A DNA stretch of 64,000 nucleotides from Corbicula japonica (lineage: Eukaryota; Mollusca; Bivalvia; Venerida; Cyrenidae), in assembly GCA_038501625.1 (NCBI GenBank), contig JAZAYU010000003.1, positions 1,615,001-1,679,000 of the forward strand, in the 5' to 3' direction. Below, piece by piece: positions 47,301-61,400 of this stretch (positions are counted from its first letter, which is position 1; the number at the start of each line of letters is the position of its first letter). A program made the position numbers and the translations under genes. Below the pieces are notes generated by a model. It made no database searches, was not told the DNA's origin, and was given only the letters and a program-made list of their open reading frames with translations.

Positions 47301-50300
47301 ATGCAATTCCTGCGACGTAACCAACTGAGCTAACTGGGACAACGCCAAAAAAACGTTGATCGGATAGCCCTGATATACGTAACAATCACTGCATGACATC
47401 GGTAACGGGTTAATTTTACTGATAACAGTACTGACTAAATGTACGGGGAGACTTTTTACGGCCGCCACACTGCACAAATAGCGCTACTGTGAATTTCAAA
47501 TGATAGTGTCTCTAGCTGGGAGCGAACCCGCACCGTCACGGCGACAGCGCCTAGCCATGCAATTCCTGCGACGTAACCAACTGAGCTAACCGGGACAACG
47601 CCAAAAAAACGTTGATCGGATAGCCCTGATATACATAACAATCACTGCATGACATCGGTAACGGGTTAATTTTACTGATAACAGTACTGACTAAATGTAC
47701 GGGGAGACTTTTTACGGCCGCCACACTGCACAAATAGCGCTACTGTGAATTTCAAATGATAGTGTCTCTAGCTGGGAGCGAACCCGCACTGTCACGGCGA
47801 CAGCGTCTAGCCATGCAATTCCTGCGAAGTAACCAACTGAGCTAACCGGGACAACGCCAAAAAAACGTTGATCGGATAGCCCTGATATACGTAACAATCA
47901 CTGCATGACATCGGTAACGGGTTAATTTTACTGATAACAGTACTGACTAAATGTACGGGGAGACTTTTTACGGCCGCCACACTGCACAAATAGCGCTACT
48001 GTGAATTTCAAATGATAGTGTCTCTAGCTGGGAGCGAACCCGCACCGTCACGGCGACAGTGTCTAGCCATGCAATTCCTGCGAAGTAACCAACTGAGCTA
48101 ACCGGGACAACGCCAAAAAACGTTGATCGGATAGCCCTGATATACGTAACAATCACTGCATGACATCGGTAACGGGTTAATTTTACTGATAACAGTACTG
48201 ACTAAATGTACGGGGAGACTTTTTACGGCCGCCACACTGCACAAATAGCGCTACTGTGAATTTCAAATGATAGTGTCTCTAGCTGGGAGCGAACCCGCAC
48301 CGTCACGGCGACAGCGCCTAGCCATGCAATTCCTGCGACGTAACCAACTGAGCTAACCGGGACAACGCCTAAAAAAACGTTGATCGGATAGCCCTGATAT
48401 ACGTAACAATCACTGCATGACATCGGTAACGGGTTAATTTTACTGATAACAGTACTGACTAAATGAACGGGGAGACTTTTTACGGCCGCCACACTGCACA
48501 AATAGCGCTACTGTGAATTTCAAATGATAGTGAATTATATAAAATATCTTAAATGTTCAACTTGAAAAAATCCACCCCATAAGGGTGTTTCATTTAACCA
48601 GGTTTTCTTTGGAAACCCTGGTTATTGTATTGGGGTATTTTGTTGGGCAGACGGCCATCAACATTTCATTAAGTATTTTGTATAAGTTAACTTTTCCTCA
48701 GCAACCATTCAAGCTAGAGCTTTGAAACTTTACTTAGTTGTCTGACAACACAAATAGGTCAATAGCAAATATCACGAGTAGTTTCATAACTCTTGACTGA
48801 ATTTTGTCAATGTTAAGCCCCTTTTTCACTTTAAATATAAGAAGAAAACCTGGTTTTCTGGCATTGAGACATCTTGTTAAGGATTGAATCAATATTTTAT
48901 TGTGTTCATCTGCTTATGGAATAAATTGCGGTAGTTTAATGTTTAATTGTGAAGACTCAAGGGTTTTACATTTTCTTTAAACAATCTTAATGTTTTCATA
49001 TACAGATGAACACAATAAAATATTTATTCAGTTCATATATTTATAAAACATTCATAATGGTTGAAATTATTTTTGAGCCAATGACAATGCAGTATTTTTC
49101 AAATATTTCGAACCTTAATTCGCATAAAGTCGCGCGTCTGGAATGTGTTTATTTAAGTCTATTTTCTCCACAATATTGTTCAAACATTTATTGATAAACA
49201 TGTATAGTTCATGAACGATCTTCTACAGTGTTCAAGGAGGCGTGACTTAGAAAGTCCGAGGAAAAGAAAATCATTGAAATATTTTTGCTCTGACTTTTTT
49301 GGCTTATGATAATCTTCTTACGTCAGTTATCACAAAGGCGGCCAGTTTAGATTCAGATCACCCATAAAATCAATGTCATCAGTATTTGCACTTTCCCTTT
49401 TTTGTAAAATAATCTAGTGAATATAACAGCGAGAAGTGTCGGTTGTGCTCAGACGACACGGATGAGCCCGTTGATGTGGATATAAACTATTTTGCCATGC
49501 TATAAAAGATTCATTTATGAAGTAACGGGTAAAATGGAACTTACACGGATTAACCCTTGTTTCTTAACCCAAGGACAGACTCACGTTGTTTTTTTCCTGA
49601 GAGTCAGTTATGTTCACAAGTCATGGTGTTTTCAGATAAAAAAATGCATAATTCACTTTCTAAAATATTCTCGTAGTACATGTTTACGAGCCATTGAATT
49701 ACAAAGCTAATTTCAGTTTGACTATTGATTTTGTGCATACCCATGTATGGTATTTAGGCGGCGACTGTTTTGTCAGTTACAAAAATAATTTCGCCCATTA
49801 CATGTATATACGTTATAGTTTATTTGGAGGCTTGTACAAAAAATTAAACAGTCGCCCAGCTGTGCTGGGCCTGACCGTTTAATTTTCATACAAGCCTCCA
49901 AATAAACAATAACCTAGGCTATACATAATATGTTACTTTATAAAATTTTCACTTGAATTTCAAATTTTCGGACACTTGTCCTTTATCAAGAAAAATACAG
50001 AATTGTTAGGTAATATGCATAATATGCATTCATAATATGCATCCCTAAATATTTTCATCTTGAGAAGACTTTGTGATATCATCGCCTTTTAAAGTTTTTA
50101 AAACTTTTTCAGATTTAGTAAACCACCTGTCTGTCCCAAGATATTTTATCTTGGTAACTCTTAAACATGAAACCCTATGTCATGTCTGTATTAAGGTGGC
50201 ACTTAGATTTTCTGGTAATTTATTATGTTAATAGTGTCTTTTGAAATGTGAGTTATGGACTATCATATAAGATATAATTACATTCAAATATTTGATGGAG

Positions 50301-53300
50301 AATTAATGGTAATCTTATATTGTAAATCAAACCAGGCTGGATCAAATTAGCAAGCTTATCTTGTCAATATTACAGTAATAGATGATAGTGTCATTCTATG
50401 AAAGTATTGAGTGTTAATCAAAGGGAATATAGTTTATTGCCTTATTCAGACAGCGGTGCTGTGTGGGCAGTCTTTACACATGTGAACAATACTGTAACAG
50501 CCGTTTTCTTATCAACAGACTGCACATTTTTGCTTTTTTTATTCATATTGAAAGGGAATATGGGGATTGAATGGGTGTTTGTTAATGATATGCTCTGAAA
50601 ACACTTCAATGCAAATATTGTATGCTTTTATCAAAATAAAATGCACAATAAATCAAGAGTTGTATGCTATTGAGAAATTCTGATGTGAATAAAGTACATG
50701 TAATATGATTAAACTGATAACTTCTTGTCAATATAAACATGTTATTGCACAGATTTTATTAGCTAGATTGCAGCACCACATATGTTAAAGTTCAATTTTG
50801 GAGATATACAGAAAATAGAGAAGGTTATCACGGCCTGTGGCCTTGCTTGGCCTTTTCCATTTTCTGTAGATAAAATAAACTTATTTGGTGTTCACACTTT
50901 GACTTTCTAGTTCTTCCCACTGTGTAGTGACGTTGTATTTTGGCCTGGTCATTTAACCACCCAGTCACTTGCTTCATTCAACAACAGGGGCGGGCTGAGT
51001 CATTTCATGATGTTAAAATGTAACTTTAGATTGGTCCACAAAAATATTAGATAAATGTGCACACTAATGCTAGTCATTGATCTCATGAGTGATGACCGAG
51101 GCAGTGAGGGGAGGGCATTTTTCCTTTAAATACAGACCATTTTGTCCTGTTTTATTTCTGATCTGTTTTATGCAATAAAACAGGTGGCATTCAAATTCGA
51201 ACTCAAACATCTGTTTTTATCCCTTTGTCTTTCTTGAAATCGGGAGGGGGATATTGTTTTGGCGTTGTCCGTCCGTCACGGCGTCACGGTGTCACGGCGT
51301 CACGGTGTCCGTCCGCATTTCGTTTCCGGGCTATTTCTCTGCAACCACTGGATGGATTTCAACGAAACTTTGTGGGAAGTATCAGTACCAAGAGGAGATG
51401 CGCATATCGTCGTCTTGTTTCGGTCAGACCATTTAACACAGAGTTATTGCCCTTTGATAACTTATGCATTATGCATAAAGAGCAGTATTCGTTTCCGCGC
51501 TAGTTCTCTGCAACTTCTGAATGGATTTCATTGAAACTTGCTGAAAACCATCTATATAAAGAGGAGATGCGCATATCTTCGTCTTGTTTCGGTCAGACCA
51601 TTTAACACGGAGTTATTGCCCTTTGATAACTTATGCATTATGCATATAGAGCAATATTTGTTCCGCGCTATTTCACTGTAACTAGCAGATGGGTTCAATG
51701 AAACTTGCTGAAAACCATCTATACCAAGAAGAGATGCGCATATCGTCGTCTTGTTTTGGTCAGACCATTTAACACAGAGTTATTGCCCTTTGATAACTTA
51801 TGCATTATGCATATAGAGCAGTATTCGTTTCCGCGCTATTTCTCTGTGACTAGCTGATGGGTTTCAATGAATCTTTCTGAGAACCATCAATACCAAGAGG
51901 AGATGCGCATGTCGTTGTCTTGTTTTAGTCAGACCATTTAACACAGAGTTATTGCCCTTTGATGACTTATGCATTATGCATATAGAGCAGTATTCGTTTC
52001 CGCGCTAGTTCTCTGCAACTACTGAATGGATTTCAATGAATCTGTCTGAGAACCATTAATACCAAGAGGAGATGCGCATATTGTCGTCTTGTCCCAGTCA
52101 GACTGTTGAACACAGAGTTATGGCCCTTTGATAACTTATGCATTATGCATATATAGCAGTATTCATTTCCACGCTATTGCTCTGCAACTACTGAATGAAT
52201 TTCAATGAAACTTTCTGGAAACCATCAATACCAAGAAGAGATGCGCATGTCATGGTCTTGTTCCAGTCAGACTGTTTAACACAAAGTTATTGCCCTTTGA
52301 TAACTTATGCATTATGCATATAGAGCAGTATTTATTTCCGCGCTATTTCTCTGCAACTTTTGGATGGATTTCAATGAAACTTCCTTGAAACTATCTATTA
52401 TACCAAGAGGAAATGCGCATATCATCCTGTTGTTCCTGTCAGACTATTGAACACAGAGTTATGGCCCTTTGATAACTTATGCATTATGCATATTATAGAA
52501 CAGTATTCTTTTCCTTTATTTCTCTGCAACGACTGGATGGATTTCAATTAATCTTTCTGAGAACCATCAATACCAAGAAGAGATGTGTATATTGTTGTCT
52601 TGTTCCAGTCAGACTGTTAAACACAGAGTTATTGCCCTTTGATAACTTATGCATGATAGAGCAGTATTTGTTTCCGCTCTATTTCTTTGCAACTTCTCGA
52701 TGGATTGAAATGAAACTTTCTGGGAAACATCAATACTGAGACGAGATGCCAATTTTGTCATCTTGTTCCAGTCAGACTGTTTAACACAGAGTTATTGCCC
52801 TTTGATAACTTATACATTATGCATATAGAGCAGAATTTGTTTCCATGGTATTTCTCTGCAACTACTGGATGGATTTTAATGAAACTTTCTGGAAACCATC
52901 AATACCAAGAGGGGACACGCATATTGTCATCTTGTTTCAGTCAGATCCTTTAACACAGAGTTATGGCCCTTTGATAATTTGTGCATTTTGCTTGTAGAGC
53001 AGTATTTGTTTCCTTGCTATTTCTCAGCAGGAATCTATGGAAACCATCAATACCAAGACAAGATGCCCATATTGTTGTCTTGTTCTTGTCTGACCGTTTA
53101 ACACAGAGTTATGGCCCTTTGATAAGTTATGCACTATGCATATAGAGTAGTATTCGTTTATATGCTACTTCTATGAAACTTCTGCATGGATTTCTTTAAA
53201 TACAGCACTATATTTTTACTACTGCGTTCTTCATTTCAACTACTTGAAGACTTTCGTCTCATTTTTATATTCTGGTGAGCTGCCCAACCCTTTTCACCAT

Positions 53301-56300
53301 CTGAAGTTTTTTTTTTCACATTTTTTGCCATCCTTGATAAATATCTAAATAAAGCCCTATGACTTCAGCTGTTGTGTTAGTAATAACCAGTACTCGGCGG
53401 GGGATATAAATTCAACGAATTTGCTTGTTCTTTGTTCTTTTTCTGTGCACTTTAGTTTAAGGAAAAAAAAAAAGCTATTATAAGGAAGTCAGCGTGTCCA
53501 ATTAGCAAGAGCTAAATTTTTCTCTGCAAAATTGGAGAGCTATAGTTTTGCAAACCTATATACAATACAAATTACAATACAATACAGTTTCACAGTGTAC
53601 ACTCGAAAGTCCGACCCCACTTCCCATAGCGCTGACTATACACATAGCCATCACGAAGGAGCTGGTTAAAAAGCGGGTAAGAAATTGAATAAAGAGTAAT
53701 TATTTAATTCTTTTACTTTAAATACTTAGAATAGCAAGAAATAGAGTGCGTCGAGTTATAAAAAGAACCTGATACGACGTTAACTTCAAAAAATACGATC
53801 AATCACCAAAATTTACAAAAAAAAAGGTCAATCGTGTCAATTCAAACGTCCATTTCAAAGCTTTATTTACATTGTTTGGCCGAAATTCGTTTTACTTTGT
53901 GAAGTGTATTCATTACTGTATCACTTCATGTATTTACATCTTGTCCCAACCCGCTAGTTTTCGAAAAACTCGAATTTTCATTTGCACTGGTAGTGTGACA
54001 AGATGGTACGGCTACTAGCAAAGTAAAAAACAAATGGTCCGGCTACTAGCAGTCTTTATGTACGGCTACTTGGGTTGACTAAATAATCTTTTTCATCAAT
54101 TTAATTGTTGTTCTGACGTGATATTATAAATTATTATTAAATATCTCTAAAATAGTTTGAATATAGGCTAGAAATGAAATATTTTGATAATTTTCATCGT
54201 CTATTATCTCTGTAGCAGTATGCCGCAATCTCCGTTACAAATATACTTTTGACTTCTATATTTTCGTAAATCATATTTAAAAAATCCGCCCATATACGTA
54301 CAAAATAGACTTGCTTCAGCAGAACAGTCGCATTTTGAAATATACTGCATAGAAAGGACATATTTGATATTTGGTTTATGGTGAAATGTTAACAAATCTT
54401 GAAAGCGATGACAAAACTCGTGTATAGTTACTCCACATTGAAATGAATTGGTAAAAATTTGTGTTGCATAATTATTTCCTTTTTACGCACCATTTGCAAC
54501 GATCCATGATAACTCCTTAATCAACTCGACTTATTCTAGAAGCCCAAACGCATTTCCCCAGGATCGTATAACCTATTCTCCCATACACGCATGCACGCAC
54601 GCAAGAGTTTTGTTGATTGTAAGAAGTGCTTTTGTACATGGTGATTTGGGCTTCTGAGTGGTTTGCAAAAAGTGTCTGCTAATGGTTGCAACTGATACAA
54701 ATCTTTTTTAGATTGGCTAAAACATATGTTTGTTGAGCGCGCTTGCGGTTAGCTCGACTTAGTCGCCACTTTTGGCGGTTCGGTGTATGTGCGTGCGTCC
54801 GTCCGTCCGTGCAGATTTGTCCGGACCATTTCTCCTATATGAATGGAGGAATTTCTGTAAAACTTCACACAAATGTTCACCTCAGTGAGTTCTAGTGTCG
54901 CGCAAACATTGTCTTAAATCCAACTCCGATGTTCAGCCCATGGTTTCCTCTTAACAATCAGACATTTTTTTGCGTTACGACATCTTTCAAGGTTTTGCGT
55001 CAATAAACGATGTAGCCAATGGAATTTAAGCAATATTCATTAAGGCTGTGAGATTGTCAAGCCATTGAATAGTGTACAATTCAGTGCCATCGTTTATTTC
55101 CATTGCATCCCATTGTAACTTGTATAGTAAATATCCAATGATTTCTACGGCGACCCTTTCTAGCTACGCATCAAAGGTCTCTTGTATACATATAATTTCA
55201 TTAAATAAATTCGCCATTAATGCTTATTTCTCAGACCACTGAATGATTCGGGGATGACTAGTAGCCATACCAATTTTTTAGAAGAAAACGCTAGTAGCCG
55301 GACTGTCAATTGGCTAGTAGCCGTACCATCTTGTCACACTACCAGTGCTAATGAAAATTTGAGTTTTTCGAAAACTAGCGGGTTGGGACAAGATTTAACT
55401 ACATGAAGTGATACAGTAATGAATACACTAAACATAGTAAAACGAATTTTGGCCAAACAATGTAAATAAAGCTTTGAAATGGACGTATGAAGTGACACGA
55501 TTGACATTTTTTTTTGTAAATTTTGGTGATCGATCGTACTTTCTCGAAGTTAACGGTGTATCACGTTCATTTTATAACTCAACGCACTCTATTTCTTGAT
55601 AGTCTAAGTATTTAAAGTAAAAGAATTAAATAATTACTCTTTATTCAATTTCTTAACCGCTTTTAAACCAGTTCCTTCGTGATGGCTATGTGTATAGTCA
55701 GCGCTATCGGAAGTAGGGTCGGACTTTCGAGTGTACACTGTGAGTTTATTCAGCATAAAACATTTTACAATGTTTATATACAATGTTTATGTTTACACAA
55801 AATATGCAAGTTTAAGGTGACAAACAACAGTGAAGAAAAAAAGCAATGATCCATACATAATAACAATCGATAATTTGGTTTACAGAGGCAGATTTTAATT
55901 TAAGTATATATACATGTATATATATATATTTTTTTTTTTTTTACTAAAACACACATATAAACTACAGATATTTTAGTTTTGACTATTTTCTTTTCTTATT
56001 TGCCAAGTATAAAAATTTTGCTAAATTTAATAATAATTTAGTGGACTTAGATGACATTCATGTTTCAGATTTTCTCAAATTTGGCGATTGACAGTAATAT
56101 GGTTTAAAGTATTTATGTCGTAATTCATTAAAGAAAGGACAAACTAAGAAAAGACAAACTAACAGGAAATATATTCTGATTCAATATATATGCATATTAC
56201 AATTTTTACAGATTCTATTGTTTCTGTCTGTGTTTTCAAATCAACCAGTTTTGATTGCTAAATGATGGGCATGTATTCTATATAAAGGCCACTGTAGTTT

Positions 56301-58366
56301 ATCCAGCCTGTATCAAGACCACTTGGTTTGCCAGCGTGTATAAAGACCACTGTTTTGACATGATTGGAGTAATTAGCTCATCAATACTTGAAATGCCAAT
56401 ATTTAAATGTAACTGAACCCTAAGGTAATTGTTTCAGGACAATTATCGGTATTTTATCATATTGAGTCAGGGATCAGCATTTGTTTACAGTATTATTGAT
56501 AGAGTGACCTACCGTAGAAACGTGCATTGTCTGTTAATTATTTCTTATGAATTATTTAATTATCCCAGGCAGTTGGTTTGTTCACTGACATAGCAATATA
56601 AAGTTCGTAGAGTTTGTATGCTGAACTTGTTAATTTGGACATTTTGTTATCCAACATCAAAGTCAAAACTTTTTGGAACATTTCACAAACAAATGTGGTA
56701 TTGTTGTGTTGGAAGTATTGGAAAAGTTGATTAACATTATCAGTAGAACTGTGAAATACTTGTATCAGGTCCGCCTGCTTCGACTTACTTAATTCTTAGT
56801 TGGAAAATTAATGTGAATAGCCTACTACATATGTACATGTAGGTATTATTTTTTAAGTCCAGGAATTTCTGATTAGCTGAATGGATTATTATAGTTCTGG
56901 ATCTAGTTGTTGCTCAGAACCAATCCTTAGTCGGAGTAATTCTATAAATAGCAGTGACTCAACATCCAGCTGGTCAAGCTGTCAGGAATATGTCATTTCC
57001 TTGTTACCGTACATGGAAAATAAGGTATATACCTACTGTTGTTGACTTAATACAATGCTGAAGATGATGCATGTATCATTTACCATGCATAAATGTAACA
57101 ATATATTATCCCTTTACTCTATAATTATATATATATATATCAGGGATTCTAAAATTACAAAATCCCAATCGGACATTGGCGCCAAAATTGACATTTTGCC
57201 GACTTCTGGTTCGCGCAAAAAGCGACTTCTGGTCCGCATGAACAGCAACTTCCGGTCCCTGCATTCAGCGTATTTCACTCTCCCGACCCCCAGTCCATTT
57301 CTCTTTTCCGGCATATTTTCTCGTCGGCGATATCCTTCAACCTCTCAACAGATTAATAGTTTTCGAGCTGTAGACCGAACAATTCTTTTATCGATTTATA
57401 AGAGGGGCACGCGACGTTTGAAGTTTATGGCGATCGGCGTTTTTGTTGTAATACACAAGCATTCCATGCATTTAAAACGTGACGAAATGGTTCAAAACAG
57501 TTATCTTCAGCAGTGTTCATAGCGATTGTGAAGTGGATTATTTAGTTATTAAAAATGTTTTATCTCTCGGAATTTCGGGAGGCAAGGTATTCGTTTTACA
57601 TTAATATACATCAATCACACCATGCTTTGTAACACTATATTATAGATGTTTGAAATATTATTCTTTCCCTTTCCGGATGTAGTAATTTTTGAATCTACGA
57701 ACTTACAAGAGTCTGCGTATGCAACTTTACTCAGAGTCGGAAATAAATGTTGATTACTTACATTTTTGTAAATTTGAAATTTATTTGAATCGTTATATTC
57801 ATAAGTAAGCAAGCCAGTCACCCGATTTGTTCACATTTAAGTATATATTCATTTGAGCCATTTCAAATTTGTTGTGAAATGCTAACAGTTCAAGTAAAAT
57901 TCGCATGATATAAGTTTTCTTTAAATTTGATAAACAGCAATTTTCGGTCGTCGGTCTTTTAGAATTACGCACATATCGGACTAACACGTCTGTCAATAAA
58001 ATGCAAACTGTTTTATCGTTTACGTTAATTAACACAACCATTTGTATAGCTATCTTAAATTCTGACGTCAAACAGCCTTTGACTAGCGCAGTCCATTTTT
58101 AGAAATTAAATAACCTGCCCGTTTCATCTATGCCGCAGGCTATTCAAGGAACGTGTAGTTGTGGTAGTCATGGTAGCAGACTTGTGAAGTCGCTAATTGA
58201 CAGGTTAATAGCTGATTAAGATGTGAAAAAATGTACATGTAGGTAATTTTGTAACAGTTTGTAGGCCAATATTCATGACCGATTTTTTTAACCAATTTTG
58301 AAATTTCAATCGGACATTCTTCCCGAAAATCGGTCAATGACCGGCCTGCCGATAATTTTAGAATCC

Positions 58367-58432
<66 letters not shown>

Positions 58433-61400
58433 TTTTAACACGTGTGCAACCAAAATAGATCAAGATCAGCTGGCACACTTGTGCTTTCTTTTTAGGATCT
58501 ACACTGTTGGCTTTTTGGTCCGAAATAACCTAATAAATCACAAAGCGAACAGTCTGGATCCTGATCTGGGTCTACACGGTTGACCTAGGCCATAAAGGAG
58601 TATATATGGAGGAAGTGGCATCATATCAGTGGGTCTTTGATTAATCTCGGATCGAACAAAATGTTAGATATGATGACGGCCCGCAGACACCGTACATAAG
58701 TAATAGCGGTTTTCCCCGATTACTATTTTTAGAAATTGTTAACACATGAAGAATGATTTATAAGTAACCGCCCGCAAAATGATCTGAAGATGTCATTACA
58801 TTAGAAAAGAATGCAATACTACATAAACACATATATCTCCAGTAAAATATGTCCTATGTAGGCTGTCATTACACTTTCCATGGTTTAAAATACTATTTTT
58901 ACTTTCACTTTTGCGATTTTGTAGGCGACAATCTGATAGGTTCAAATGGTTAGTAACAAAAGCACATTTTAGTTACTCGTCGTCAGATCCTGATAGCGTA
59001 GCGATTTTCAGGAGATGATTTTAATCAGATTGGTTGGTCTTTGATAAAAATAAAACCCTTATACCAGTAAGTTTTTTTTCTGCAGGATTTTGAATGTTGA
59101 TAAAAATAGAAAGTCCTCGATATAAAATTCACAGAAGTTTGACAAATGGTATTTAATTTCTTTGTTGATGTTAGTTCTATAAAGTTGGCCGAGGACAGTG
59201 CTTGTAGATAATGTTATTTTAGTTTATTTTAGTTTATTTGGAAATTAAATATTACCTATAATTTAATGTAGTTATTGAAAACAGTTAGTACAGTTTAGTA
59301 TTTTAATATTAAGTACTGTTCTAATAGAAAACATTCCACATGCATTTTAGGTGTTAATAACAGTTTTTTAAACTTTGTGGTTTAGGTAAAACTTTGTTCA
59401 GGAACTTTAAGGATGGATAAAGAGGTGTTGATTGTTAGCTGACCATCTCAATGGTTAACAGTTTGCAAACTTCTTTGATTAAATGATAGAATTTACAGCA
59501 CTGCTATGCAAACTTAATGAGAACATAAGGTACTGTGCCCAAGGTTATAAAACTGAGCATGGAAACCAGTCTCTGGTCGCCAATCAGATGCTTGAGATTT
59601 GAGACTGGTTTCCAATCTCAGCTTTATAACCTCCAGTCCAGTGCTCAGAGGTCCCAGTATTATTTTTAAATGCCTAAAAAAATTTTCATACATGGATACA
59701 TTCAAAAATGAGAATACCCTGTACCAAAGTAAATAATAGCAAAATTGCTGGAGCCTTTTTGCATACATAAGGAAGCGAGGTAATAAAAATTAATTAAAAT
59801 TTTATCTGAATCATTTTAAATATTAGAAGATATAATTTTCCAAAAATAAATTGCTTTTGGCATAGTAACATTTTGTCCCTTAAGAAATTCTGTTAAGTAG
59901 TTAGATCAAGATATGGCATGTCACTCAACTTTAGAGTTAAATGTAAGTGCCAATAGTTTAAGTGATGTATCAAAATTGGATTGAAAAGTCAGCAGGGTTA
60001 AAGCTAATTATAATTCTTGTATAGAAACATTAATTTGAATATTGAAATTGGCAAGTATTATTAAGTTGGAAGCATTTTATAGATGGGTTGGTAATAACAT
60101 TTGGGGTCTATGGGCTATTGAAAGGTATTTAATGGTACGTTTATATTACAGTTTGATCACTTAATGCTATTCAATATAGGATTATATTTCAGTGATTGAT
60201 TTTTTTTGTAAATCAAAAATCAGACAGCATTGGACTTGCTGTTAGTGGGGATACAAAAACTGCTGGTTGGTTGTTTGTTAAGGTTGGATGTTTTTTCCAA
60301 ATAGAATGCAATCTTTGTGTGCAAAGTGGGTTAATTTACGCTGATGTGGAGAAATCATTGAATGGTATATGGATAATAGGTAGTGACATTTTGTCAGTGG
60401 AATACTCATTCATATTTGTGGATTTATACAATTTTTTCTTCCAAAAGGTAATGTGCAGATCATTTTGAAAGAAACATTTTTTTGCTTAATATGCAGGGTA
60501 ATGATTTTTTGTTTAACCCTTTCCTGTACAGACACACCTTTATTGCTAGGGCGAACAGTTTAGATCCAGATCAGCTGGCACATCCAGATCAACACTGGTC
60601 GCACATGCGTAAAAACGCGTATCTATACAGGAAAGGGTTAAATAGAACATGATAGCTGCATATTCACAGTTCAGGGTGGAATTCGTCAATGTCTCAGAGG
60701 CAGTTAATATTTATTGTATTTTTTTATAACGCCTTTAAATGACTGAACAGTAGTGAATTTTGCCAGATTTTCACACTTGAAGAATGTGTGAGTGAATTTT
60801 ACTGGATTTAATTTATTAACACTGTGCCTTAAGCCTCAAATATATTCACTCGTATGTTGATTGTGTAAGAACAATGCATCATTACCAAGTGTGCATGTCT
60901 TCTGGAGATTATATATGATTATAAATGTTGATATTTGAAAACAATTCATATTTTCATCCTGATATGTGACCTGGGTTGAAGGTTATAAAACTGAGCATGG
61001 AAACCAGTCTCAAATCTCAAGCATCTGATTGGCTGAAATGGTGACTGGTCGCCATTTCAGCCAATCAGATGCTTGAGATTTAAGACTGGTTTCCATGCTT
61101 AGTTTTATAACCTTGGGCACAGGCACTGTTAATGCAGAAGTTCAGTTTTCATTAAAAATTTGAAAATATGTAAGAGGAGTTTACTGTGTTATTATCTGCA
61201 AAGGAGAAGCACTGTTTATGACCATTTTATTCTGATAGTAGTACATGTGTCTTGACTATTAAAATATTTTGTGAATGTATATTGTAAACCTGGAAACTGC
61301 CATTTTAAGGACTGAGATTTTTTTCTGTGTGAGCAAGTAGTTTTTCATCAGCCCCAAAAAACAAAGCTCAAATCAATATATAAATCATTTTCTTTGCCTC

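Noticed and set aside
47176..48501. Repeated minus-strand open frames (for example MCSVAAVKSLPVHLVSTVISK and GVVPVSSVGYVAGIAW)
   Set aside because: They repeat with the 256 bp period and overlap tRNA-like boxes, so they are products of the tandem array.
51225..51534. Overlapping open frames at the start of the 169 bp array
   Set aside because: Three frames are open at once over a CG-rich simple repeat; typical of low-complexity DNA.
41633..53215. CRISPR-like arrays
   Set aside because: The tandem units have no unique spacers and the genome is eukaryotic.
57055..57522. 155-codon plus-strand open frame
   Set aside because: It lies within the non-autonomous hAT copy; the same region in copy 1 is not open in the same way, and no transposase motif is visible.
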